This document shows, one piece after another, positions 35,553-43,588 of a stretch of DNA of 55,102 nt. Position 1 is the stretch's first letter; each line of letters begins with the position of its first letter. The stretch comes from Halorutilus salinus (lineage in GTDB: Archaea > Halobacteriota > Halobacteria > Halobacteriales > Halorutilaceae). A program made the position numbers and the translations under genes. Where the stretch lies: NCBI RefSeq assembly GCF_026242195.1, contig NZ_RKLV01000011.1:24295-79396 (forward strand), in the 5' to 3' direction. The notes beneath the pieces were generated by a model. It made no database searches. It had not been told where the DNA came from and saw nothing but the letters and a program-made list of their open reading frames with translations.

Positions 35553-37447
35553 TCCTCGCCCCCGTAAATTTCGTCCACGACTTGCTCAACGCGTTCAAGC
35601 GTTCTACAGTAACTACTGTTCAGAACGGGTACGTAGGCGCGTGCCTCCTTACCTGTCTGTTCGCTCCAGCTTTCGACCAGCGAAGAAATCATGGACGCGC
35701 GTCTTCTTCCGCGGAACAGTAGACGAGGGGGAACGACGACGTAAACCGCCTCGAACTCATCTACTCTTTCGTATTTTTCCAGCGTCTCGCGTACCTTGCG
35801 GAAGTTGAACGCGCCCTCGCCGCGCCCTGTTTCGAACTCCAAGCAAACGGGAAAGGTAGCACCGTCGTCTTGGGATAGGAAGAGTTCGGCACCTTGGGTA
35901 GCCCAATCGTTAGGGCTACCAATCCGTACGTCAGCGACCGGTTCGCTCTTTTCGTCGTTGCCTCCTCCGAGTCCGTGTTCGGTATCGATTACTTCGGTGT
36001 CGCCGAGTAGCTTCTCCTCAACGAAGTTAGAAAATCCCTCCATCTCGTCGGTTTGGTACGCCTCCGTCTCTCTGTAGAGCTTGAACATCTCTCGTGCCAC
36101 CCCCTCTACCATCGTCGCTTTCCAGAAGTAGTGCTCGTCGCTCTCGCCGTCGCCCGTGCTCTGACGCTCAGTCAGGGCGATGCGTTTCCAGTCGTTCTTT
36201 CTCAGGACGTGTTCGTTCTCGGCTTCGGTTCGGCGTACGTCTACGTTGCTTCCTCGGTTGAAGCCGAAGTAGCGCGATACCTTCGTGGCGAACCCCTCCT
36301 GCGCATCGTCCTCGAACCTCGGTTCCGCGACGACGACCGGCGGCGACTCTGCCCTCTCAAAGCCAGCATCGGTATCGTCCTCTTCTTCGATGGAACCGCG
36401 CGTAAGGTGCGCAACGAGCTTCTCGAAGAAGGAATTGTCGAAGATATCCACATCGTACTCCCACTCTGCAGGCGCGTCGACGACGAAGTAGCCTGTCTCG
36501 CCGGTGTAGAGTGTCGAAGCCACCTCACGGAGTTTGGGTACGATGTCGGTTGAGTTCCGCCGTATTGACGGTTCGTCGCCGTTTAGTTCGGCTTTCCAGC
36601 CTCCGTCGGTGAGGTCAAGCGTAACGATGCTGTCCTGCACGCTCGGAGACCGCGGTTCGTTCCCGACAAACTCGACGGTGTCGGCGTCGGGTTCGCCGCC
36701 GTTCATCTCCGTGTACGTATCGCGTAACAGGACTTGGAGGAACGGGAGTGTGTCAACCACTTCTTCCTCGTTCTTACGGTTCTTGTGTATCACGAGCTTG
36801 GGTCGACGGGAGCCGTACGGCGTTCCTCCGCCCCACGCGAACACGGGGTCTTCTTCGTCGGGTTCGACAGGTTCGGTGCTCATATCCTGTAACGGTTCTA
36901 TCTGTTGGCTGACTGAGTTCTCCATCTTTTCTACCGAAGGTTGTACTGTGGTTATCTCGAACTCCTCACGCTCTTCGAGTTGCTCGGCGGGCACGACGGT
37001 CTGCGATACCTCATGCGAAAGCCTCTCAACTTCGACAGACTCGGCGACGGGTATCTGTGTCTCTACGGTGCCGGTAATCTCATCCTCGGTTTCGGTCTCC
37101 GTGACAACGGATTCAGGACGTACCTGAGACTCTACGGTGTGTTCGACGCGCGAGAGTTCGACAGTATCGGTGCGAAGCGTCGGGACGGTCAAGCGCGCGG
37201 AAGAAACGCGCGACAGCTCCGACGCGGGTTCGACGCGACTCTCCACCGACTCGTCGGTGCGTTCCAAGACTATCTCGTCAACCACGGCAACTTCGATTTC
37301 ATCGAGTTCTGGGGTTTCTTCTTCATTGGACTCGGGGTCCTCCGGTGTCGTCGTAGGCACGGTGCTTGTTTCTCGCCGCTCCTCGGATGCTCCGGAACCG
37401 GATTCCTCATCTCTGTCGAACGGTCGCCGCTTTCGGTCTCGGGTCAT
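35549..37447 (-). CDS. 632-residue protein, low-complexity N-terminus and nuclease-like C-terminus
   Basis: I cannot assign this to a named family. Residues 1-210 are acidic low-complexity sequence with repeated Val-Glu beta-like segments (SRVEPASELSRVSS, VETQIPVAESVEVERLSHEV). Residues 225-400 form a mixed domain (PKLVIHKNRKNEEEVVDTLP). Residues 450-632 resemble a PD-(D/E)XK fold: helix YFWKATMVEGVAREMFKLYR, strand PVADVRIGS, then VCLEFETGRGEG (about 534-545), followed by a FRKVRETLEKY helix. The Lys is not obvious, so activity is uncertain. ATGA overlaps on both sides place it in one unit with the AAA+ gene and the third gene. Confidence 0.8.
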   Translation of the reverse strand: MTRDRKRRPFDRDEESGSGASEERRETSTVPTTTPEDPESNEEETPELDEIEVAVVDEIVLERTDESVESRVEPASELSRVSSARLTVPTLRTDTVELSRVEHTVESQVRPESVVTETETEDEITGTVETQIPVAESVEVERLSHEVSQTVVPAEQLEEREEFEITTVQPSVEKMENSVSQQIEPLQDMSTEPVEPDEEDPVFAWGGGTPYGSRRPKLVIHKNRKNEEEVVDTLPFLQVLLRDTYTEMNGGEPDADTVEFVGNEPRSPSVQDSIVTLDLTDGGWKAELNGDEPSIRRNSTDIVPKLREVASTLYTGETGYFVVDAPAEWEYDVDIFDNSFFEKLVAHLTRGSIEEEDDTDAGFERAESPPVVVAEPRFEDDAQEGFATKVSRYFGFNRGSNVDVRRTEAENEHVLRKNDWKRIALTERQSTGDGESDEHYFWKATMVEGVAREMFKLYRETEAYQTDEMEGFSNFVEEKLLGDTEVIDTEHGLGGGNDEKSEPVADVRIGSPNDWATQGAELFLSQDDGATFPVCLEFETGRGEGAFNFRKVRETLEKYERVDEFEAVYVVVPPRLLFRGRRRASMISSLVESWSEQTGKEARAYVPVLNSSYCRTLERVEQVVDEIYGGEE

Positions 37448-38466
37448 TCTTCAATCAAGCCTACAGAGCGCATTATCTCATTAATCGTGCTTCTTCGGTT
37501 GCCGGTGTCTCTCCAGTATCCCATTTTGCTATTTGAAGACGCGTATATGTTCAGCGAAGTATAACCCGGTGTTTCGGTACTAATCCGGAGAGGAGCGTTT
37601 AATGACACTAAACCAAACTTCGCTTGTTCACCCGCTTCTAATTTACCGGGGTTGTGTTTCGACGCACGTTCAATCCATTTAGATAGAGACTCGGCATTCT
37701 CTTGTACCCCACTTGCCCAACTTTCGTAGAATAACATCTCAAAGCTCTCATACTCAGTAGGCAATTCTATATCGAATAGTTGCCCTAACTCCCTCAGTAT
37801 TGAATCATGAGATCCAATTAGCTGGTAATGGTACGTACGCTGATTTATTTTTCCGTCGTTTATCATACCGATATTTTTCAGCCTTCCCAGCAGTTCGTCC
37901 GGCACCAATCCTTCGACAGCCTCAACCTTCACGTTCGAATTGACCATCACGAGCGACGTCAGTTCTTCGTTGAACGGCGGGCATAGTTCCAGAAGACCCT
38001 CAAGCCAGTTCACGAACCCGTCGGTGGTTTCTACGTGTCCGTCGGTTATAACGAACACCTCCGACAGTAGCGAGTTGTCACGCTCCGTTTCGATACCGAC
38101 GTTTTCGTCTATAGCGTCGGCGAGTTCGTCAAACTTGTCCAGCACAGTAGTGATTCCGCTGTCCGACAGTTCTGGCTTGTGAATCTCTGTAGCCGTCGGG
38201 TCGAAGTCCTCCAGATTCGACAGATTATCGCTGAGGTCGTCTATTGTCTCACCTATCGAACTCACCTCCCACTCAAACGACTCCAACCACCACGGCACCG
38301 TCTCATCTTCCTCGTCCAGATATCCGATTATAGACTCTCTCCTCCGGCAGTTCGTCCCACAGCACGCTCTCCGGCGGTTTCTCCGCAACCGTGAACTCGC
38401 GCCATAGGTCGTCCTCCACCGCCTGCTTGAACTCGTCGCCCGTCGGTAAGCCTGCGATTCTCCCAC
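37444..38466 (-). CDS. Third gene of the AAA+ unit, main frame of a frameshifted gene
   Basis: The main frame (about 300 meaningful residues) reads from ESIIGYLDEEDETVPWWLES to RSVGLIEE. It is alpha-rich with segments such as LDKFDELADAIDENVG, EVFVITDGHVETTDGF and FYESWASGVQENAES. No known family is recognised. Upstream of ESIIGYL the frame continues as arginine-rich nonsense (MGESQAYRRATSSSRRW), whereas the overlapping frame (38303-38527) gives protein-like sequence with a promoter. The two halves therefore look like one gene of about 370 residues broken near 38334-38350. It overlaps the 632-residue gene by four bases. Confidence 0.65.
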   Translation of the reverse strand: MGESQAYRRATSSSRRWRTTYGASSRLRRNRRRACCGTNCRRRESIIGYLDEEDETVPWWLESFEWEVSSIGETIDDLSDNLSNLEDFDPTATEIHKPELSDSGITTVLDKFDELADAIDENVGIETERDNSLLSEVFVITDGHVETTDGFVNWLEGLLELCPPFNEELTSLVMVNSNVKVEAVEGLVPDELLGRLKNIGMINDGKINQRTYHYQLIGSHDSILRELGQLFDIELPTEYESFEMLFYESWASGVQENAESLSKWIERASKHNPGKLEAGEQAKFGLVSLNAPLRISTETPGYTSLNIYASSNSKMGYWRDTGNRRSTINEIMRSVGLIEE

Positions 38467-38527
38467 CGATTTCTCTCAGACTCTCCTCGGTGAGCGTTTC
38501 GGTCAAAGAAACCTGTTCGGTTTCCAT
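38303..38527 (-). CDS. N-terminal fragment of the frameshifted third gene of the AAA+ unit
   Basis: A 74-residue frame beginning METEQVSLTETLTEES, then REIGGRIAGLPTGDEFKQAV and VAEKPPESVLWDELPEER. A TATA element (TAATATAG on the plus strand at 38551-38558) lies about 27 bases before the ATG, so this is the true gene start. After ELPEER the frame runs into a short unlikely tail (VYNRISGRGR). A one-base shift in the purine run GAGGAGAGAG joins it to ESIIGYLDEED in the downstream frame. Either a real mutation, a sequencing error, or recoding. Confidence 0.6.
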   Translation of the reverse strand: METEQVSLTETLTEESLREIGGRIAGLPTGDEFKQAVEDDLWREFTVAEKPPESVLWDELPEERVYNRISGRGR

Positions 38528-38643
38528 CGTGCTTCGTTCGGTTTGACGGGTAATATAGCTGGTGCCGCTCCCAACGAGTCTACTATCCGAGAAGATTAGC
38601 CACAAGCCATATACCCGACCGAACACAATGCATACATGTAAGC

Positions 38644-38850
38644 ATGTCCGCCGAGAAGACGATACGGATTTCGGAGGAAAACCGCGAGGAGCTACACGAA
38701 CTCAAGGAGGTGGGCGACTCGTACGACGACGTTATCGCCGAACTTCTCGACGAACACAGAAAACGTAACCGTGAGAAACTCGCCGAGAAGATGCGTGAGA
38801 CGGAACGCATGGACTCCGACGACCTCGTTCGTCTCGACGCCGACGGATGA
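38644..38850 (+). CDS. RelB/VapB-like antitoxin
   Basis: A 68-residue protein starting MSAEKTIRISEENREELHEL. It has a ribbon-helix-helix-type N-terminus (KTIRISEENREELHELKEVG) and a long acidic/basic helical tail (DEHRKRNREKLAEKMRETER), a layout common in haloarchaeal antitoxins beside RelE toxins. It overlaps the toxin gene by four bases (ATGA). It should bind and neutralise the toxin and repress the pair, but the toxin here is defective (see next). Confidence 0.8.
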   Translation: MSAEKTIRISEENREELHELKEVGDSYDDVIAELLDEHRKRNREKLAEKMRETERMDSDDLVRLDADG

Positions 38851-39053
38851 GCTACGACGTTCTTCTCCATCCCGACGCCGACGGGTTTCTGCACGGACTG
38901 GACGATAAGAGCGAACGTATAGTACGCGACAACCTCGGAAAGCTCGCCGAAGACCCGTATCCGGGCGGCGGTAGGGGGGACGAGGACAAGAACGAGGTGC
39001 GTGTCACCGAGATTCTACCTATCGACGAAGCGCGCAAGAGATACGGCTACTGA
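38847..39053 (+). CDS. RelE-type toxin with an internal deletion
   Basis: Only 68 residues. The ends match haloarchaeal RelE toxins: N-terminal YDVLLHPDADGFLHGLDDKS and LGKLAEDPYPGGGRGDEDKN, C-terminal VRVTEILPIDEARKRYGY. Between GDEDKN and VRVTEI, the central strands that normally hold the catalytic Arg/Tyr and the substrate surface are missing, about 25 residues. The frame is kept. The protein should not be an active mRNA interferase but may still contact the antitoxin. Confidence 0.8.
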   Translation: MSYDVLLHPDADGFLHGLDDKSERIVRDNLGKLAEDPYPGGGRGDEDKNEVRVTEILPIDEARKRYGY

Positions 39054-39143
39054 CAGTCTTCTTTCTACCGGTAAACGGCGAAGCTACGGAACCGAGAGCA
39101 CCACCGGATTTATACGATAGCCTCCCGTATCAGCGATAAAGAG

Positions 39144-39257
39144 ATGTCGCTTGAACCTGACAAAGAGGAGTCCGTTACGGAAGAGGACGAAGAGGAACTT
39201 GACCTTCCGCTTCCTGAGGAGGTTCTGGAGAAGAACCGGTCGGCGGACGATCTGTAA
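39144..39257 (+). CDS. 37-residue acidic protein, possible antitoxin
   Basis: Reads MSLEPDKEESVTEEDEEELD, then LPLPEEVLEKNRSADDL. A TATA-like TTTATAC at about 39110-39116 lies 27-34 bases before the ATG. It ends 21 bases before the 151-residue gene. Its size, charge and position suggest an antitoxin or leader peptide for that gene. No family is recognised. Confidence 0.5.
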   Translation: MSLEPDKEESVTEEDEEELDLPLPEEVLEKNRSADDL

Positions 39258-39278
39258 CCCTTCTATTCGGATCTATAC

Positions 39279-39734
39279 GTGAACAAGGCTCACCCGCTCC
39301 CGGATGAACCGAGGTACGTGCTTCTGCTCGACAGTCCGACAGAAGTCTACCGTGACAGGCTCGGAGGTAGCACACGTCAGAGGGTCGATAGTCGGTTAGC
39401 GGGCTTTCTGACGGAGGCAACACCCGAAAGCGGACTCACTGACGAGGATAAGTTTCCGTACCCTCTACGACAGCTGAAAGACAGGGGCGGTAAGGTACGT
39501 GGACTCGGCGTCTGGTGCGCGACGGAAGAGTTCGACCTGTTCTTCGTGATGGCTCTCTACGACAAGGACGACGAGAGGAAGTACTACGACGCTATCACGG
39601 AGTTCATCAAGGACGGTAAGGAGTACAAAGAGAAGTTCGAGAATATGAGTCTTGATACGTTGGAAAAGAAGGTGGAAGAGTGGTCACAGAACGACGGCTT
39701 GATGGTATTTACCGAAGCCGATATGGACGGCTGA
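39279..39734 (+). CDS. Hypothetical protein, RelE/HigB-like pattern
   Basis: A 151-residue protein from a GTG start (MNKAHPLPDEPRYVLLLDSP). The segment FPYPLRQLKDRGGKVRGLGV, then WCATEEFDLFFVMALYDKDD and ERKYYDAITEF, follows the strand-strand-helix pattern of the RelE/HigB fold (a Lys/Arg-rich hairpin, a hydrophobic strand, a final helix). The N-terminal ~60 residues are extra. Together with the 37-residue gene it may be a toxin-antitoxin unit; this is inference. Tail-to-tail with argG, seven bases apart. Confidence 0.6.
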   Translation: MNKAHPLPDEPRYVLLLDSPTEVYRDRLGGSTRQRVDSRLAGFLTEATPESGLTDEDKFPYPLRQLKDRGGKVRGLGVWCATEEFDLFFVMALYDKDDERKYYDAITEFIKDGKEYKEKFENMSLDTLEKKVEEWSQNDGLMVFTEADMDG

Positions 39735-39741
39735 TATCAGT

Positions 39742-40941
39742 TCATCTGTCGTTTTGAGCGTTCCGCATCCGCCCCTGAATACCGTGATACTTCGCAAACC
39801 CGACGGCGTCGGTCTGGTCGATGTCGTCGGTAACGCCGCCCGTGTCAAACGAGACCATATCCTCGCTGTACAGAGCGTCGTCGGACTCGCGCCCCACGAC
39901 GCGCGCCGTTCCCTTGTGTAGCTTGACGCGTACGGTGCCGTTGACCGCCTCCTGCGACGACTTGACGTACGCGTTCAGGTCGTCGAAAAGCGGTTCGTCG
40001 ACCAGACCCGCGTACGCGAGGTCGCTCCACTCGTTCTCGACGACAGACTTGAACTTTAGCTGGGATCGCGTGAAGACAAGCGATTCGAGATCGGCGTGCG
40101 CCTTGAGGAGCGTCGTTGCCGCGGGGTGCTCGTAGACCTCGCGCACCTTGAGACCCAGAACGCGATCCTCCATCATGTCGTTACGCCCGACGCCGTGCTC
40201 GCCCGCGATCTCGTTCAGCGTCTCGATAAGTTCGACGCCTTCCATGCGTTCTCCATCGAGTGCGACCGGCACACCCTCCTCAAATTCGATTTCGGCTACC
40301 TCGCCGCCCTCGGGTGCGTCGCCGGGCGACGCCGTCCACTCAAAGATTTCCTCCGGCGGTTCGTTCGCCGGGTTCTCCATCTCGCCGCCCTCGATCGAAC
40401 GGCTCCATATGTTGGAGTCGACCGACCAAGGCTCCTCCTTCGTCGCCTCAACGTCGAGTCCGTGCTCGTTGGCGTACTCGATCTCCCAGTCGCGCGTGAG
40501 GTTCATCTCGCGCATCGGCGCTATAATCTCGAACTCTCCGGCGCGCCAGACCGCCTCGAAACGTAGCTGGTCGTTGCCCTTTCCCGTACATCCGTGTGCG
40601 AGAGCGTCGGCGTCGACCTCCTCGGCGACACGGAGGCAGTGACGCGCAATGATCGGACGCGCGACGCTCGTACCCATCGGGTAGCCCTCGTAGCTACCGT
40701 TCGCCTTTATGAGCGGCAGTATGAGTTCGTCGACGAACTCCTCCGACGCATCGATAACACGGTGTTCGTCGAGTATCCCCGCGCGGTCGTACGCCTCCTC
40801 CATGTCGTCCTCGGGCTGTCCAACGTCGACGGTGACGCCGACCACCTCGTCGTATCCGTAGTGTTCGTCGTCGCGCAGGAGTGGCACGCAGACGCTCGTG
40901 TCCAACCCGCCTGAGAAGGCGAGTACGGCTGTCTTCGTCAT
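39742..40941 (-). CDS. argG: Argininosuccinate synthase
   Basis: A 399-residue ATP-dependent ligase with the N-type ATP pyrophosphatase loop [15 protein letters not shown], the citrulline/aspartate-binding segment [13 protein letters not shown], and [14 protein letters not shown]. It joins citrulline and aspartate in arginine synthesis. The ATG at 40941 ([12 protein letters not shown]) is preferred over a GTG three codons earlier. No argH is adjacent. The gene borders the accessory island, which sits between it and the metallophosphoesterase. Confidence 0.97.
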   Translation of the reverse strand: MTKTAVLAFSGGLDTSVCVPLLRDDEHYGYDEVVGVTVDVGQPEDDMEEAYDRAGILDEHRVIDASEEFVDELILPLIKANGSYEGYPMGTSVARPIIARHCLRVAEEVDADALAHGCTGKGNDQLRFEAVWRAGEFEIIAPMREMNLTRDWEIEYANEHGLDVEATKEEPWSVDSNIWSRSIEGGEMENPANEPPEEIFEWTASPGDAPEGGEVAEIEFEEGVPVALDGERMEGVELIETLNEIAGEHGVGRNDMMEDRVLGLKVREVYEHPAATTLLKAHADLESLVFTRSQLKFKSVVENEWSDLAYAGLVDEPLFDDLNAYVKSSQEAVNGTVRVKLHKGTARVVGRESDDALYSEDMVSFDTGGVTDDIDQTDAVGFAKYHGIQGRMRNAQNDR

Positions 40942-41089
40942 GGGAGACACGACGGGCGCGCCGCGTAAAACTGTTGTGCTTGTTGCAGAAATGGCTTATT
41001 TGGGTCAATCGGCGGCTGTTCGAAACAACCGGTACCGTGTCTGCCACAGGGCTTATCTTACCGTGGCACCAGATCCGCCTACAGAAACC

Positions 41090-41368
41090 ATGTCCGTACT
41101 GTCCCGGCTGAAGGAGATCCTGCTCGGAGACAAGGAAGCGTTAGCCGCGGCGGCTAAGGTGAGAAGCATCTACGAAGAAGCGGATGAGCCGGAGAAGTTT
41201 GCAACCGCTCTGCAGGATGGTGACTTCGAGGAGGCGGCGGAGTATCATACTCTATCCGCCGAGGAGCTGAAGGACGAGTTTGACGACGTACTGTCTACCG
41301 GGAAGGGGTTGGCACAGGAGTATACCGAACTGTCCGATTCCGACAAGAACGAGTTCGTGGAAGCCTAA
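41090..41368 (+). CDS. Small helical protein of unknown function
   Basis: Ninety-two residues starting MSVLSRLKEILLGDKEALAA. It is almost wholly helical and acidic (FATALQDGDFEEAAEYHTLS, ELSDSDKNEF). A TATA-like CTTATCTTA at 41053-41060 is about 30-37 bases before the ATG, which supports this start rather than the longer frame from 40898. No family recognised. Confidence 0.6.
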   Translation: MSVLSRLKEILLGDKEALAAAAKVRSIYEEADEPEKFATALQDGDFEEAAEYHTLSAEELKDEFDDVLSTGKGLAQEYTELSDSDKNEFVEA

Positions 41369-41382
41369 ACCGCGTACCTGAG

Positions 41383-41541
41383 ATGTCGGAGTCTCCGGGG
41401 GATATCGGTGGTATCGGTGTCATCCTGTACTGTATCGTGAAATGTTCGTATGAGCGTATAGATGACTCGGACGACAAGGATCGAGACGAGGAGCTATCCG
41501 AGTTTCGTTTCATGTCTGTTCAACTGCGTCATGCCCGTTGA
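41383..41541 (+). CDS. Possible small protein downstream of 41090-41368
   Basis: A 52-residue ORF (MSESPGDIGGIGVILYCIVK, then CSYERIDDSDDKDRDEEL) beginning 14 bases after the previous stop. It has one hydrophobic stretch and an acidic tail. Composition is protein-like but there is no similarity I recognise. Confidence 0.35.
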   Translation: MSESPGDIGGIGVILYCIVKCSYERIDDSDDKDRDEELSEFRFMSVQLRHAR

Positions 41542-41647
41542 GTTACCGGACACGGACGACGATAACGAGAACTGAACCATACGTACGCAAGCTACGGGGA
41601 AAGACAGGATGGGGACGTTTTATGTCCGTATCCGGCGTATAGCCACC

Positions 41648-42268
41648 ATGTCACTCGCACAGGAGTGCCGCGATACCGTCTCGCGTTACCCTTTCATACT
41701 CGACGGTCTCCGCGAGGGCGTCGTCAACTACCGCGCGGTCGCTCGTCGCGTCAAGCCGGAGGTCGAGGAGACTGTCGGGGACGAGGTCGATATCGAAGCC
41801 GTGACGACGGCGGTACGGCGGTACGGCGAGGAGCTTCAGGAGGAGGACGGCGACGACGGGGCGCGTTCGGTGCTCGCCGACTCGCGCGTCTCGCTACGCG
41901 GGAACGTCGTCTCTATCACGGCTACGGAGTACGGCGACCTTCCCGACGTAGGCGGCTTCGTACATCTCGTCCGTGGACGCGACTATACGACCGTGGTTGT
42001 CGACAACGAGGGCGCTGACGAGGTTGCGGAAGCCGTCGAGGGCGACGTGGTCGAACGTCTCGACGACCTGACATGTATCACCGTCGAGTCGCCCGGCGAG
42101 ATCGTGGACGTTCCCGGAGTCCTGACACGTATGGTTTCGCGTTTCTCGTCGGAGGAGATAAACATCGTCGATATCACGTCGTGTTACACGGAGACGATCA
42201 TCGTCGTCGAGAAACGCGACGCCGTCAAGGCACTCGAAACCCTTGAGGAGACCTTCGACTCGGCTTAG
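41648..42268 (+). CDS. ACT-domain regulatory protein
   Basis: A 206-residue protein from MSLAQECRDTVSRYP. The C-terminal ~75 residues form an ACT domain: TCITVESPGEIVDVPGVLTR, then SSEEINIVDITSCYTETII and VVEKRDAVKALETLEE. The N-terminal half is helical with VVNYRAVARRVKPEVE. ACT domains bind amino acids or similar small ligands, so a sensor or allosteric role is likely. The TATA-like TTTTATG at about 41617-41623 is ~27 bases upstream. Convergent with the TrmB gene, overlapping by four bases. Confidence 0.8.
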   Translation: MSLAQECRDTVSRYPFILDGLREGVVNYRAVARRVKPEVEETVGDEVDIEAVTTAVRRYGEELQEEDGDDGARSVLADSRVSLRGNVVSITATEYGDLPDVGGFVHLVRGRDYTTVVVDNEGADEVAEAVEGDVVERLDDLTCITVESPGEIVDVPGVLTRMVSRFSSEEINIVDITSCYTETIIVVEKRDAVKALETLEETFDSA

Positions 42269-43065
42269 CCGTCAGGTATACGTGATAAGAGCATACGGCG
42301 AAGGACGGCGACGAGCCCGTTGTTGAACCCGTGTCCGAAGACGGCGGTCTCCTCAGACGCATCCGAGTCGGTCGCGTGATCCGAACTCACGAGTATAGTC
42401 TCGCGGTCGAAGAGCATAACACGGCGTATCTCTGTACTGTCTTCGGCATCTGAGGACGAGGCGATCCATCCGACACCCGAGGAGAAGACGTCTGCGCCTG
42501 ACAGCGTTTCGCGTAGACCGTCCGGAGAGCCGTCGAGGGTTCCGACTGTGACATCAACTCCGCGGTCGAGCGCGGATCCCAGACGTGCGACGAGTTCACC
42601 GTCTTCGAAAACCTCCGAACGGGCGACGAGAGCCAGTTCCTCCTCGGCATCGTCGATGAGCTGGTAGCTTCTGTTGGATATAGCACGGTCGCCCGAGAGC
42701 GCCCAGACCTCGTGACATACCTCAGGGCTGTCGTCGGGCGAGACGGATTCGAGACCGTGGAGGGTGTCGCTTAGACGTGAACCCCGCGACTCGAAGGTGT
42801 CGAGAAGGTTTCCGACGGCTTCCTCGACAGGGATGGAGCGGAAGAGCTTGGGGTTGGTATGCTGTACCTCGACGAGTCCCTTGGTCTCCAAGACACGTAT
42901 GGCGTCGTAGACACGCGTCCGCGGGACGTCGGAAACCTCGCTTATACGTTTCGCAGTTGCTTCCGAGAGACGCGTCAGTGCGACGAAGCATCTCGCCTCG
43001 TACTCCTTTAGCCCCATCTGCTGGAGGATCTCTACCGCCTCGTCAACGTCTGAATTTCCTTCCAT
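42265..43065 (-). CDS. TrmB-family transcriptional regulator
   Basis: A 266-residue protein. The TrmB winged helix occupies residues 5-80 (LQQMGLKEYEARCFVALTRL, then AKRISEVSDVPRTRVYDAIR and VLETKGLVEV). The C-terminal part resembles the phospholipase-D-like effector domain of TrmB proteins (ALSGDRAISNRSYQLIDDA, RGVDVTVGTL, RRVMLFDRETILVSS). The start at 43065 (MEGNSDVDEAVEIL) is preferred over six codons more. Such regulators bind sugars or other metabolites. The candidate small RNA lies divergently upstream. Confidence 0.88.
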   Translation of the reverse strand: MEGNSDVDEAVEILQQMGLKEYEARCFVALTRLSEATAKRISEVSDVPRTRVYDAIRVLETKGLVEVQHTNPKLFRSIPVEEAVGNLLDTFESRGSRLSDTLHGLESVSPDDSPEVCHEVWALSGDRAISNRSYQLIDDAEEELALVARSEVFEDGELVARLGSALDRGVDVTVGTLDGSPDGLRETLSGADVFSSGVGWIASSSDAEDSTEIRRVMLFDRETILVSSDHATDSDASEETAVFGHGFNNGLVAVLRRMLLSRIPDG

Positions 43066-43174
43066 GGGTCCCAACCTCGGCACCGTACGACGGTACCGGT
43101 TCGGAATGAGTAGCCTAAGCTTAAAAGTCGTTCCCCGTCTCTACCATATTCTGTAACTCAGTTAATCACAGCAT

Positions 43175-43182
43175 CTATATAT
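43175..43182 (+). promoter_or_regulatory. TATA box of the candidate small RNA
   Basis: CTATATAT, centred near 43179. A start 25-27 bases downstream would be about 43204, exactly at the beginning of the first RNA stem. Confidence 0.6.
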
Positions 43183-43203
43183 GCGGCAGGCAACAAGTCT
43201 GAG

Positions 43204-43284
43204 TAGCACGTAGCCCGGAAGGGTCCCAACCGTTCTAACGCTACGTGCGACTGTCCCTCTCCTTCCCCCCGAGGGGCAGTTTTT
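43204..43284 (+). ncRNA. Candidate two-hairpin small RNA
   Basis: Hairpin 1 has a perfect 9-bp stem (GCACGTAGC 43206-43214 with GCTACGTGC 43240-43248). Its 25-base interior can fold further (CGG with CCG). Hairpin 2 pairs CTGTCCCTC (43251-43259) with GAGGGGCAG (43271-43279). The single non-Watson-Crick pair is U-G on the plus-strand RNA but would be A-C on the other strand, so the plus strand is favoured. Its loop is TCCTTCCCCCC. A TTTTT terminator-like run follows at 43280-43284, and a TATA box sits 25 bases upstream of stem 1. No ORF is present. Not a tRNA or any RNA family I recognise. Confidence 0.65.
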
Positions 43285-43320
43285 ATGAAATACTCGGAAG
43301 ACAGCTTCGGCACCAGTGTA

Positions 43321-43530
43321 TCAAGCGTGTCTCTGCTGGTACCGTAGGATCCAGAGCGACACCACGGTACTCGCGGCTACAGCGCCCGCGACGGCACCCA
43401 TGATAGGTTCGAGGTCGAACCGCGGACCGAGTAGGTACCCGCCGGCGATTCCTACGGGGTCTAAGACAGCCGAAAGTAGGATTATCTGTTGTGCGAACGG
43501 CTTAGAGTCGAGCCAGCGTACCACCGACAT
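43321..43530 (-). CDS. Small two-helix membrane protein
   Basis: Sixty-nine residues from MSVVRWLDSKPFAQQIILLS, with two membrane helices (LSAVLDPVGIAGGYLLG and MGAVAGAVAASTVVSLWIL) and a basic C-terminus (RYQQRHA). The longer frame upstream is arginine-rich and overlaps the next gene. Small proteins of this layout are common in haloarchaea with no known function. Confidence 0.6.
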   Translation of the reverse strand: MSVVRWLDSKPFAQQIILLSAVLDPVGIAGGYLLGPRFDLEPIMGAVAGAVAASTVVSLWILRYQQRHA

Positions 43531-43588
43531 ACGTGACCGTTGTGGCTCCGGCACAAGTAGCTGGCGTAGGAACAGACGCGCGTTTTGT

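Noticed and set aside
43204..43284. Considered as a tRNA or H/ACA RNA
   Set aside because: No cloverleaf, T-loop consensus or ACA box at the right position, so it is left as an unclassified small RNA.
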